From NCBI GenBank assembly GCA_017651505.1, contig JAGCCV010000037.1, positions 1 through 35,882 on the forward strand: a stretch of DNA of 35,882 nucleotides. The letters run 5' to 3'. This document shows, in pieces, positions 14,499-22,598 of this stretch. A program made the translations under genes and the position numbers. The stretch is from Bacteroidaceae bacterium (lineage in GTDB: Bacteria > Bacteroidota > Bacteroidia > Bacteroidales > Bacteroidaceae). The notes under the pieces were generated by a model. The model worked only from the letters and a program-made list of their open reading frames with translations. It was not told the origin of the DNA and ran no database searches. Position 1 is the stretch's first letter. Each line of letters starts with the position of its first letter.

Positions 14499-15941
14499 AT
14501 GGGAAACGAGCAATCTCATCGAATAAACGTTTGGCTGCAAAGGCAAATCAGCATCTTCAGGAAGCATCATAACAGTGATGAGTTGAGAAAGGATTACAAG
14601 CTAATGACAATAGAGAACAACTCATTGCTTTGGGAGGATTATCTTGCTGCCAAGACATTGAGAGTATTGACAAAGCAACAACCCTTCCTAAAAAAAACAG
14701 TATGGGAATTTGACTTGCCTGAAACTTGCAAAGAAAGCCTATATAAGCTATATATCGACACTGTGGCGGACTTAATGCAGTTTTCGCAAAAAGAACTGGA
14801 ATATTTCTCAAAAACCTTAGAGATCAATGTTGAAGAAATAAAGAATTACTTAATCAATAATGGCTTTCGCCTGACTTTCAATGGCATAGGTTCCCGTAAA
14901 CTATCCTACCTGAAAATAGCTAGTGGCTATAAAGGTGGTTATGAGAGTGATGCTATGAAGGTGTTTGACAACCCAAGTCTGCTGACAGAGTTTAATATAG
15001 ACAGACCTACATTAGATACTGACTGGTTGGATAAATACTACAAATGTTATTTAAAAGTTAAGGGAGAAAATCTATTACAAAATGAGTTGAAAAATACTAA
15101 ATTTAAAATCAGAGATGGCAGTCTCAAACTTGGTCCTTATCAGGATTTCATCGCCGCAGAGACGGATTTCTGGAACACATACAGTGGATACTGTACAAAA
15201 CATGAATGGGAAAAGGAAGTGGGACTTACAAAAATACCTAAACATGCAACAGATCTTAAACAACTGACAAATGACCAACTCTTATCTATGAAAAAGGAGA
15301 GTATTCGTGCTGCCATATCTATTTTCAGACGCTTAACCGTGATTGGCAACACCTCTATTGGTGCCTTTCTTGAAGCTGAAGACGATGAAAAGCTGAATAT
15401 CTGCGAAAATATAAATGATGATAGCCTGCAACTGCTATTGATATTATTTGTTGAAATTAGCATTTATTTTGAGCACTTGTTACAGGATTTGAAGGAAAAG
15501 TATGAAATTGACAATGATACAGACAGAAGGGTTCTTTATGGGATAATCAATCCTTGGTTGAGGGAACAAATAGAGGCATACCGCAAGTCACATAAGGATG
15601 ACGATATTAGGACTGCCTATGAAAAAGCGGTTATTGAACGACCTGATTTAGTTTGGATTAAATTCTTAAGAGAACAGGCTATTCAATATGCTTGCCAGAA
15701 GCATCCCTGCTTGTTGACACATGTGGATGATACTAATTTAGATGAAATAATAAAGACTACCCTGCAATTGTATGACATAATACAAGTTAGCGATATAATG
15801 CAACATACTGATAAAGAATATTATGACATGTTTAATGATGACTATATTTCAGTCAACTCAATTGAAGACCTCCTCAAGTCATATGGTCTTAAACTATACA
15901 GTGATGGTGTGGTTACCTATCAAGATTTACTACCATATTAA
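14499..15941 (+). CDS. Duplicated HhH / alpha-CTD-like repeat protein (480 aa)
   Basis: I do not recognise the full protein. It is AT-rich, has no signal peptide or membrane segment, and follows the triple-AAA gene by 12 bp. Residues 10-129 and 351-470 align over 120 positions without a gap, with 37 identities (about 31%) by my count, so the protein carries an internal duplication. Each repeat starts NxWLxxQI...RKxH and ends in a segment like the RNA polymerase alpha C-terminal helix-hairpin-helix (for example DTVADLMQFSQKELEYFSK then VEEIKNYLINNGFRL). The middle (about 200-345) is helical and unlike the repeats. The hairpins could bind DNA or protein. The tight operon suggests it is the partner or substrate adaptor of the AAA ATPase. 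Confidence 0.75.
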   Translation: MGNEQSHRINVWLQRQISIFRKHHNSDELRKDYKLMTIENNSLLWEDYLAAKTLRVLTKQQPFLKKTVWEFDLPETCKESLYKLYIDTVADLMQFSQKELEYFSKTLEINVEEIKNYLINNGFRLTFNGIGSRKLSYLKIASGYKGGYESDAMKVFDNPSLLTEFNIDRPTLDTDWLDKYYKCYLKVKGENLLQNELKNTKFKIRDGSLKLGPYQDFIAAETDFWNTYSGYCTKHEWEKEVGLTKIPKHATDLKQLTNDQLLSMKKESIRAAISIFRRLTVIGNTSIGAFLEAEDDEKLNICENINDDSLQLLLILFVEISIYFEHLLQDLKEKYEIDNDTDRRVLYGIINPWLREQIEAYRKSHKDDDIRTAYEKAVIERPDLVWIKFLREQAIQYACQKHPCLLTHVDDTNLDEIIKTTLQLYDIIQVSDIMQHTDKEYYDMFNDDYISVNSIEDLLKSYGLKLYSDGVVTYQDLLPY

Positions 15942-16013
15942 CGGATTACTGCAACTACTGGAATCCAGATGGGGCTTCCATGTGAGTTTGGCTTTCTTAC
16001 CCATACGGAATAC
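15942..16013. other. Short gap between operon and right repeat
   Basis: Seventy-two bases with no gene. In one plus-strand frame it runs WLSYPYGIQ directly into the nhaC-derived tail KKEVAATES in the repeat; this fusion has no start and no resemblance to NhaC upstream of the repeat, so it marks a junction, not a gene. Confidence 0.4.
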
Positions 16014-16053
16014 AAAAGAAAGAGGTAGCTGCAACCGAAAGTTGAGCTACCTC
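16013..16053 (-). terminator. Terminator of the double-glycine peptide gene
   Basis: Same hairpin as at 6928-6959: GAGGTAGCT (16022-16030) with AGCTACCTC (16045-16053). Read on the minus strand it is followed by CTTTCTTTT and lies 29 bp beyond the stop codon of the peptide gene, a normal terminator position. Confidence 0.7.
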
Positions 16054-16090
16054 CCCATAAAGTTTTATAAGCTTACGAAAAATCAGAAAG
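16014..16090 (+). repeat. 77-bp direct repeat, right copy
   Basis: Exact copy of 6920-6996. It contains the nhaC tail codons, the terminator hairpin (16022-16053) and, at its right edge, the stop codon and last two codons of the double-glycine peptide gene read from the other strand. Confidence 0.9.
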
Positions 16091-16253
16091 CTCGATTATT
16101 GGTACTTTGCATTAACAACTTAGCTTTTTCTTCATCTTCCTTACGTTTCTTCTCTGCTTCAAGCCATTCATCCTCTTTAAATTTCTTACCACCAGCCACT
16201 GCTTCAAGAGTATCATCCTTGAGTTCTTCTCTTAAAAAAATATTGTTCTCCAT
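16083..16253 (-). CDS. Double-glycine leader peptide precursor (56 aa)
   Basis: A 56-codon gene. The first 22 residues form a textbook double-glycine leader: LREELKDDTLEAVAGG with Gly at -1 and -2, Val at -4, Leu at -7 and Leu at -12. Such leaders direct export by ABC transporters with a C39 peptidase domain that cut after GG. The 34-residue remainder (KKFKEDEWLEAEKKRKEDEE then KAKLLMQSTNNRAF) is highly charged, helical and Cys-free, unlike classical bacteriocins. A promoter lies 38 bp upstream and a terminator 29 bp downstream, both well placed. No C39 transporter or modifying enzyme is in the window. The last two codons and stop lie inside the 77-bp repeat. It may be a signalling or antimicrobial peptide. 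Confidence 0.7.
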   Translation of the reverse strand: MENNIFLREELKDDTLEAVAGGKKFKEDEWLEAEKKRKEDEEKAKLLMQSTNNRAF

Positions 16254-16290
16254 AATTCTTTATATTTATTACATTCAACTAAAATCGCAG

Positions 16291-16321
16291 TAAAGATAAA
16301 CGTTTTATTTTTCACATGCAA
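16291..16321 (-). promoter_or_regulatory. Promoter of the double-glycine peptide gene
   Basis: On the minus strand, -33 TTG (16321-16319), 20-bp spacer, -7 TATCTTTA (16298-16291), one base off the TAnnTTTG consensus. The start codon is 38 bp further on. Confidence 0.6.
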
Positions 16322-16415
16322 GTGTTAGCCTAAAAAAATGTAATATGAAGTACTGATTGGCATAAGTTTATTGATAATTTATTCCTGCTATGTGGCTTGA
16401 TATAAAAAAACTTCC

Positions 16416-16423
16416 TATCTTTG
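16416..16423 (+). promoter_or_regulatory. -7 box of the esterase gene
   Basis: TATCTTTG matches the consensus and lies 48 bp before the start at 16472. The nearest TTG (16397-16399) gives a spacer of only 16 bp, so the -33 element is uncertain. Confidence 0.6.
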
Positions 16424-16432
16424 CGTAGATAA

Positions 16433-17641
<1,209 letters not shown>

Positions 17642-17651
17642 AACGGGCTTT

Positions 17652-18140
17652 TCACTCGAATTCCAATTCGCCAGAATATGAGATGGCTTCAAGTTGCTGA
17701 GCCTTTACGTTGAGCGAAGACCTACCATTATCATATATGATAATATTATAGGTATAAGAGTCTTCGGTGCTTCTCAACTTAATATCAATGTTGCGTTGTC
17801 CGTTTTTCTTAATGCTCTCCTTATAGCTATTAATAGGGGCTGAGAATGACAGACCATTGGTACCACCGTAAGGAATGATATAGGCACGGCCAACATAAGG
17901 CAAACTGGAAAAGAGGGAATCATTACGTACTGTAACGTAATAGTCGGACACGTTTCTGGCAGAGCCTCTCATTGGAATCATGCGGTCGATGCTAATTGTG
18001 AAATCACGGGCATCCAATGCCTCAGTAACTTTCGTGGCTTGTGATAACTTCTGAGCAGATTGATCCTTTTGAGCGGCGCATGATCCAAGCAACAGGCAGG
18101 TTACCAAAGTAACCATCATGGGTTTAAAAATTTGTTTCAT
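17652..18140 (-). CDS. DUF4251 domain lipoprotein
   Basis: A 162-residue lipoprotein. The start at 18140 gives MKQIFKPMMVTLVTCLLLGSC with a lipobox Cys; an upstream in-frame ATG would add a charged tail and cross the promoter. The rest matches DUF4251: residues beginning ARDFTISIDRMIPMRGSARN, then SLPYVGRAYIIPYGG and a closing strand set. DUF4251 proteins are common Bacteroidales lipoproteins of unknown function. The gene ends 10 bp from the esterase stop, tail to tail, and starts 74 bp from the divergent GH16 gene. Confidence 0.82.
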   Translation of the reverse strand: MKQIFKPMMVTLVTCLLLGSCAAQKDQSAQKLSQATKVTEALDARDFTISIDRMIPMRGSARNVSDYYVTVRNDSLFSSLPYVGRAYIIPYGGTNGLSFSAPINSYKESIKKNGQRNIDIKLRSTEDSYTYNIIIYDNGRSSLNVKAQQLEAISYSGELEFE

Positions 18141-18165
18141 AATAATGTTTTTTTTCCGTTTGTTG

Positions 18166-18173
18166 CAAAGATA
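18166..18173 (-). promoter_or_regulatory. -7 box of the DUF4251 lipoprotein gene
   Basis: TATCTTTG on the minus strand, 25 bp before the start codon. The nearest TTG gives a 23-bp spacer, so the -33 element is weak. Confidence 0.5.
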
Positions 18174-18214
18174 TATTTTTAATAGCAATTGTAATACAAT
18201 TTAGTTTTTAAATT

Positions 18215-19033
18215 ATGAAAAAATTAATAATAGTATTTGGGGCAGCAGGCATGATGATGTCTTGCTCTCCCTCTATGAAGGATGCGGAAATCGTGGCACC
18301 CGAGGGTTATCAGTTGGTGTGGCACGATGAGTTTAACGAGGGTACCGAACTGAGTGACGAGTGGATGCATGAGGTGAAAGATGACCACTGGGTAAACAGT
18401 GAATTACAGAACTACCGTGATGGCGAGGCCGATGGCAAGCGTGTAACAGAGATTAAGGATGGCAATCTTGAGATACATTGCTTCACTGGTTCTGACGGAA
18501 AGGTGTATTCTGGTCGTGTATATGCTCACCGCCAAACAGGTTGGGAGTATGGCTATTTTGAAGCTCGCATCTGGTTGCCAAAGGGAAAAGGCACATGGCC
18601 TGCATTCTGGATGATGCCTGTAAAGAGCGAATACCGCTGGCCGCAATGTGGCGAGATTGACATCATGGAAGAGGTGGGTGTAGTGCCCAATGATGTTTCA
18701 TCTTCATTGCACACACAGACCTATAACCATGTCAAAGGTACGCAGATAACCCACCACCTCGACATCGAGAATGCAGAGGAAGGCTGGCATGTGTATGCAT
18801 GTGAATGGACACCCGACGCTATCACCACCTTTGTTGACGGACAAGTGCAGTTAGCGGCTACGAAAGCTGAGATGGGAGAAGGTCACGATGAGTGGCCGTT
18901 CCACTATGCCTTCTACCCTATCCTCAATTTGGCTTGGGGTGGCGACTGGGGTGGCATGGAAGGTGTTGACGAAAGTGCACTGCCTATCACCATGAAGGTT
19001 GATTATATTAGAGTATTCCAAAAGGAGAATTGA
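18215..19033 (+). CDS. GH16 family beta-glucanase (laminarinase-like) lipoprotein
   Basis: A 272-residue lipoprotein (MKKLIIVFGAAGMMMSC, Cys17) with one glycoside hydrolase family 16 domain. The active-site strand GEIDIMEEVG carries nucleophile Glu147, Asp149 and acid/base Glu152, with the extra Met (beta-bulge form E-x-D-x-x-E) typical of laminarinase-type members. Other family marks are YQLVWHDEFN, GWEYGYFEARIWLPKGKGTW and ILNLAWGGDWGG. Enzymes of this type hydrolyse beta-1,3 or mixed beta-1,3/1,4 glucans, here probably on the cell surface. No SusC/SusD pair adjoins it, so it is not in a classical polysaccharide utilization locus. A -7-like TAGTTTTT (18202-18209) precedes the gene. Confidence 0.92.
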   Translation: MKKLIIVFGAAGMMMSCSPSMKDAEIVAPEGYQLVWHDEFNEGTELSDEWMHEVKDDHWVNSELQNYRDGEADGKRVTEIKDGNLEIHCFTGSDGKVYSGRVYAHRQTGWEYGYFEARIWLPKGKGTWPAFWMMPVKSEYRWPQCGEIDIMEEVGVVPNDVSSSLHTQTYNHVKGTQITHHLDIENAEEGWHVYACEWTPDAITTFVDGQVQLAATKAEMGEGHDEWPFHYAFYPILNLAWGGDWGGMEGVDESALPITMKVDYIRVFQKEN

Positions 19034-19132
19034 GGCGAAAACATAAAATTGAAATAATTAATATATAATTGATAATTATTTTGTAACTTCGCACCGAAAT
19101 TCAAAATTGTTTAAAACAAAATTGTTATTTTA

Positions 19133-21163
19133 ATGAAAGCAAAGTTTTTATTGACAATGGTGGCAGGCATCGCTTTGGCAGCTTGCAACCAGGCTCCTCA
19201 GCAGACTTCTGGCCTGCACTTGGAGTACATGGACCAGACACAAAAGCCTGGTACTGATTTCTATCAGTTCGTAAACGGTGGTTGGCAGAAACTACATCCA
19301 CTTCCTGGCGACAAGGCTCGTTTCGCCACTTTCGACATGCTCTCTGAGCGTGCTTCAGAAGCGCTGAGCACTATGGTGCAAGAGTTGGCAAAGACTCAAC
19401 ACGAGACTGGTACCAACGAACAGAAAGTGGGCGACATGTTTACTTTGGTAATGGACAGTGTCCGACTGAATGCCGAGGGTGCTGATCCTATTAAAGCTGA
19501 CTTGGCCGAAATTGCGGCTTTAAAGAATCCCAAGGATGTATATGAGCTGTTGGCAAAACTGAACAAGCGTGGAGTGAGCGCTTACTATGGCTTAGGTGTA
19601 GGCACTGATGCCAAGAATTCCAAAGCACACATCATGAGTTTGCGTCAGGGTAGCCTTTCATTAGGCCAGATTGACTACTACAAGGAAAACGATGACAATA
19701 CCGTAAGAATTCGTGAGGCTTTCAAGAAGCACATCGTGAATATGTTTAAGTTGGCTGGATACAGCGATGCTTATGCCGAGAAGGCTCGCGACGTGGTGAT
19801 GGAAGTGGAGAACGAGTTGGCAAACAACTTCCGTAGCCGCACCCAGTTGCGTGACCCTGAAGCCAATTACAACAAAATGACCATCGATGAGGTAAAGAAG
19901 TTGTATCCATCTGTGCCTTTCCAGAAGATTTTCGATATTATGGGCATCCAAGGTGAGGTGAACGAAATCGTGGTTGGTCAGCCAGAAGCCATGACTGCCG
20001 CTGTGAAAATTATCGATAAGCTACCAGTTGACAAGCAGATCCTCTACCTGCAATGGAAGCAAATCTCTTCTGCTGCCAACAACCTGAGCGACGCTTTTGT
20101 TACTGAGAGCTTTGATTTCAACAGTCGCGTAATGGCAGGTGTTCAGCAACAAGAGCCTCGATGGAAACGTGCTTTGCGCGCTACCGAAGGTTCATTGGGA
20201 GAGGTGCTGGGCCAGCTTTATGTCAAAGAGTTCTTCCCACCCGAGGCCAAGGCTCGTATGGTGGAACTTGTGAAGAGCGAACAGGAAGCACTGGGTGAAC
20301 GCATCAAGGCCCTGACTTGGATGAGCGATGCTACTAAAGAGCAGGCACTGGCTAAGTTGGCTACATTCCGTGTAAAAATCGGTTATCCTGACGAATGGAA
20401 GGACTATTCAGGTCTGACTGTTGACCCACAGAAGTCATATTACGAGAACGCCAAGGTAGCTCGTCTGTGGAGATATCAGGAGCAGATTGACAAATTTGGC
20501 AAGCCCGTTGACCCGACAGAATGGCACATGACTCCACAGACAGTGAATGCTTACTATAGTTCAACCACCAACGAGATTTGCTTCCCTGCTGGTATCCTTC
20601 AGCCTCCTTTCTTCGACATGAATGCTGACGATGCTTTCAACTATGGTGGTATCGGTGTGGTAATCGGTCATGAGATGAGCCACGGTTTCGACGATTCAGG
20701 TCGTCAGTTCGACAAGGACGGCAACATGTCTGGCTGGTGGTCTGAAGAAGACAACCAGCACTTCAAGGAACGTGCTCAAGTATTGATTGACTTCTTCTCA
20801 AGCATCGAGGTAGCTCCTGGTGTTTATGGCAACGGTGCCATGACATTGGGTGAGAACATTGGTGACCACGGTGGTTTGAAGATTGCCTACACAGCATATA
20901 AGAATGCGACCAAGGATAACCCACTGCCTGACAAGGATGGATTTACTGCCGACCAGCGTTTCTTCCTGGCTTTCGCAGGTGTATGGGCTAATAACATCAC
21001 TGACCAGGAGATTCTGCGTCGCACCAAGACAGACGTTCACTCATTGGGTCGTTGGCGTGTTAATGGTGCCCTGCCACAGATTGATGCTTGGTACGAAGCC
21101 TTCAACATCACCGAGGCTGATCCTATGTTCATTCCAAAGGAGAAGCGTGCTGATGTATGGTAA
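19133..21163 (+). CDS. pepO: M13 family zinc metallopeptidase (PepO-like)
   Basis: A 676-residue lipoprotein endopeptidase. The signal peptide MKAKFLLTMVAGIALAAC ends in a lipobox. The neprilysin-type M13 catalytic set is complete: HEMSH (513-517) for zinc and catalysis, the following GFDDSGRQFDKDG, and GENIGDHGG with the third zinc ligand Glu574 and Asp578. NAYYS before the HExxH motif is the usual substrate-binding segment. Bacteroidales paralogues cut oligopeptides in the periplasm or at the surface and are often annotated pepO. It forms a single-gene unit closed by a strong shared terminator. A weak -7-like TAACTTCG (19084-19091) precedes it. Confidence 0.93.
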   Translation: MKAKFLLTMVAGIALAACNQAPQQTSGLHLEYMDQTQKPGTDFYQFVNGGWQKLHPLPGDKARFATFDMLSERASEALSTMVQELAKTQHETGTNEQKVGDMFTLVMDSVRLNAEGADPIKADLAEIAALKNPKDVYELLAKLNKRGVSAYYGLGVGTDAKNSKAHIMSLRQGSLSLGQIDYYKENDDNTVRIREAFKKHIVNMFKLAGYSDAYAEKARDVVMEVENELANNFRSRTQLRDPEANYNKMTIDEVKKLYPSVPFQKIFDIMGIQGEVNEIVVGQPEAMTAAVKIIDKLPVDKQILYLQWKQISSAANNLSDAFVTESFDFNSRVMAGVQQQEPRWKRALRATEGSLGEVLGQLYVKEFFPPEAKARMVELVKSEQEALGERIKALTWMSDATKEQALAKLATFRVKIGYPDEWKDYSGLTVDPQKSYYENAKVARLWRYQEQIDKFGKPVDPTEWHMTPQTVNAYYSSTTNEICFPAGILQPPFFDMNADDAFNYGGIGVVIGHEMSHGFDDSGRQFDKDGNMSGWWSEEDNQHFKERAQVLIDFFSSIEVAPGVYGNGAMTLGENIGDHGGLKIAYTAYKNATKDNPLPDKDGFTADQRFFLAFAGVWANNITDQEILRRTKTDVHSLGRWRVNGALPQIDAWYEAFNITEADPMFIPKEKRADVW

Positions 21164-21192
21164 TTAATTTATAGAAATCCGAGGAAGTTTTA

Positions 21193-21230
21193 AATAAGAA
21201 AGGCTGCTCGATTGAGCAGCCTTTCTTATT
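21193..21230. terminator. Bidirectional terminator between pepO-like and TSCPD genes
   Basis: AATAAGAAAGGCTGCTC (21193-21209) pairs perfectly with its complement at 21214-21230 across a GATT loop. T-runs lie on both sides, and it sits between two convergent genes, so it can stop both. Confidence 0.9.
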
Positions 21231-21482
21231 TTATTGAGCTAACGCTTGATCAATGGCATGGGCCAACTGGTCGGCACAAGAAGTGGTCTTGTTGCCACAG
21301 GTGTTTCCACGCAGGGTGTTGGCGGCCCAACGGGCATCGGCACCCTGTAAAAGTTTGGAGATGGCCTTCAGGTTGCCAGGGCAACCCATGGTAAACTGAA
21401 TATTATGCAGCTTGCCATCAACAATATCAAAATCAATCAGCTTGGAGCAAACGCCCTCAGGCGTGTAAGTAAAATGTGCCAT
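21231..21482 (-). CDS. TSCPD domain protein (TIGR03905-type)
   Basis: An 83-residue cytoplasmic protein starting MAHFTYTPEGVCSKLIDFDI at 21482; a farther ATG would extend into the promoter. It shows the small ribonucleotide-reductase-related TSCPD domain: conserved cysteines in GVCSK, MGCPGN and NTCGNK, and the name-giving motif as TSCADQLA. The length fits the stand-alone TIGR03905-type family, whose function is unknown; binding of metal or nucleotide by the Cys residues is plausible. Its stop codon abuts the bidirectional terminator. Confidence 0.88.
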   Translation of the reverse strand: MAHFTYTPEGVCSKLIDFDIVDGKLHNIQFTMGCPGNLKAISKLLQGADARWAANTLRGNTCGNKTTSCADQLAHAIDQALAQ

Positions 21483-21509
21483 AATGTCTATTTTATAAAA
21501 ATTACATCG

Positions 21510-21546
21510 CAAAGATAGAAAATAAAATCAAGAATAGCTATCTTTG
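21510..21546. promoter_or_regulatory. Divergent -7 boxes for the TSCPD gene and metA
   Basis: TATCTTTG on the minus strand (21517-21510) and TATCTTTG on the plus strand (21539-21546) face apart 21 bp from each other, forming a 10-bp inverted repeat GCAAAGATAG/CTATCTTTGC. Neither has a clear TTG at 19-21 bp, and each -33 position falls near the other's -7, so transcription of the two genes may interfere. Confidence 0.6.
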
Positions 21547-21570
21547 CAAAACAAATAAAGCAAATGAACC

Positions 21571-22488
21571 ATGCCTCTTAATATACCCAAGACTTTACCG
21601 GCAGTTGACCTGCTAAAGAAAGAGAACATATTCGTGATGGACGACCTGAGGGCGGGGACACAGGACATTCGCCCCTTGCGCATTGTCGTGCTGAACCTGA
21701 TGCCGTTGAAAATCACTACTGAAACAGACTTGATTCGCCTGCTTTCCAACTCTCCCTTACAGATAGAGCTGTCGTTGATGAAAATCAAGAGCCACACCTC
21801 GAAAAACACGCCCATTGAGCACATGCGGGCATTCTATACTGACTTTGAGGAGATGCGCCACCATAAGTATGACGGCATGATTATCACAGGAGCACCTGTA
21901 GAGCAGTATGAGTATGAGGATGTAACCTACTGGGATGAGATTACCGATATTTTTGATTGGGCTCGCACACATGTCACTTCTACTTTGTATATCTGTTGGG
22001 CTGCTCAAGCTGGGTTATATCATTATTATGGCGTACCCAAATATCCGTTGGATAAGAAGATGTTTGGAGTGTTTGAGCATCATGCCCTTGACCCATTCTG
22101 TCCTATCTTCCGTGGGTTCGACGACAAGTTCTTTATACCTCACAGCCGGCATACGGAGATTCGCAAGGAAGACATCCTCAAGGTGCCAGAACTGACACTG
22201 CTTTCAGAGTCAGATGTTTCAGGTGTACACATGGTGATGGCTCGCGGAGGCAGGGAGTTTTTCGTAACAGGTCATTCGGAGTATTCCCCCATGACGCTCG
22301 ATACAGAGTATCGTCGTGACCTGGGCAAAGGTTTGCCGATAGAGAAGCCGTTGAACTATTACCAGAACGATGACCCCGACCAGGGGGTTGTCGTACGTTG
22401 GCGTGCCCATGCCAACTTGCTGTTCACCAACTGGCTGAACTATTATGTATATCAGGAAACTCCGTTTGATATTGAAACAATTCACTAA
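21571..22488 (+). CDS. metA: Homoserine O-acyltransferase MetA (probably acetyl)
   Basis: A 305-residue cytoplasmic enzyme for the first committed step of methionine synthesis: activation of homoserine with an acyl-CoA. The start MPLNIPKTLPAVDLLKKENI is the family signature. Catalytic residues fall at the standard numbers: Cys142 (YICWAAQAG), His235 and Glu237 (VTGHSE). Residue 111, which is Gly in E. coli (succinyl-CoA) and Glu in acetyl-CoA-using members such as the B. cereus enzyme, is Glu111 here (GAPVEQYEYEDV). This points to O-acetylhomoserine as product, although many annotations will say succinyltransferase. It has its own promoter; the next gene is 110 bp away and not obviously linked. 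Confidence 0.95.
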   Translation: MPLNIPKTLPAVDLLKKENIFVMDDLRAGTQDIRPLRIVVLNLMPLKITTETDLIRLLSNSPLQIELSLMKIKSHTSKNTPIEHMRAFYTDFEEMRHHKYDGMIITGAPVEQYEYEDVTYWDEITDIFDWARTHVTSTLYICWAAQAGLYHYYGVPKYPLDKKMFGVFEHHALDPFCPIFRGFDDKFFIPHSRHTEIRKEDILKVPELTLLSESDVSGVHMVMARGGREFFVTGHSEYSPMTLDTEYRRDLGKGLPIEKPLNYYQNDDPDQGVVVRWRAHANLLFTNWLNYYVYQETPFDIETIH

Positions 22489-22598
22489 CAATTGATTTCG
22501 TTTTATTTGTCGCAGTTCGGTCAATTCGATGCAAGCATCTTAAACCATTTGCTGCTTCAAAAAGTGACGGATGATAATCATCAGGCATCAGTGTATTC

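Noticed and set aside
6920..16090. 77-bp repeats as att sites of an integrative element with a tyrosine recombinase
   Set aside because: No integrase, excisionase or mobilisation gene is found between them, so only a generic insertion or recombination event can be claimed.
15823..16293. 156-codon plus-strand frame crossing the operon end and right repeat
   Set aside because: Overlaps the 480-residue gene out of frame and runs antisense to the double-glycine peptide gene; Ser-rich tail is a shadow of its charged codons.
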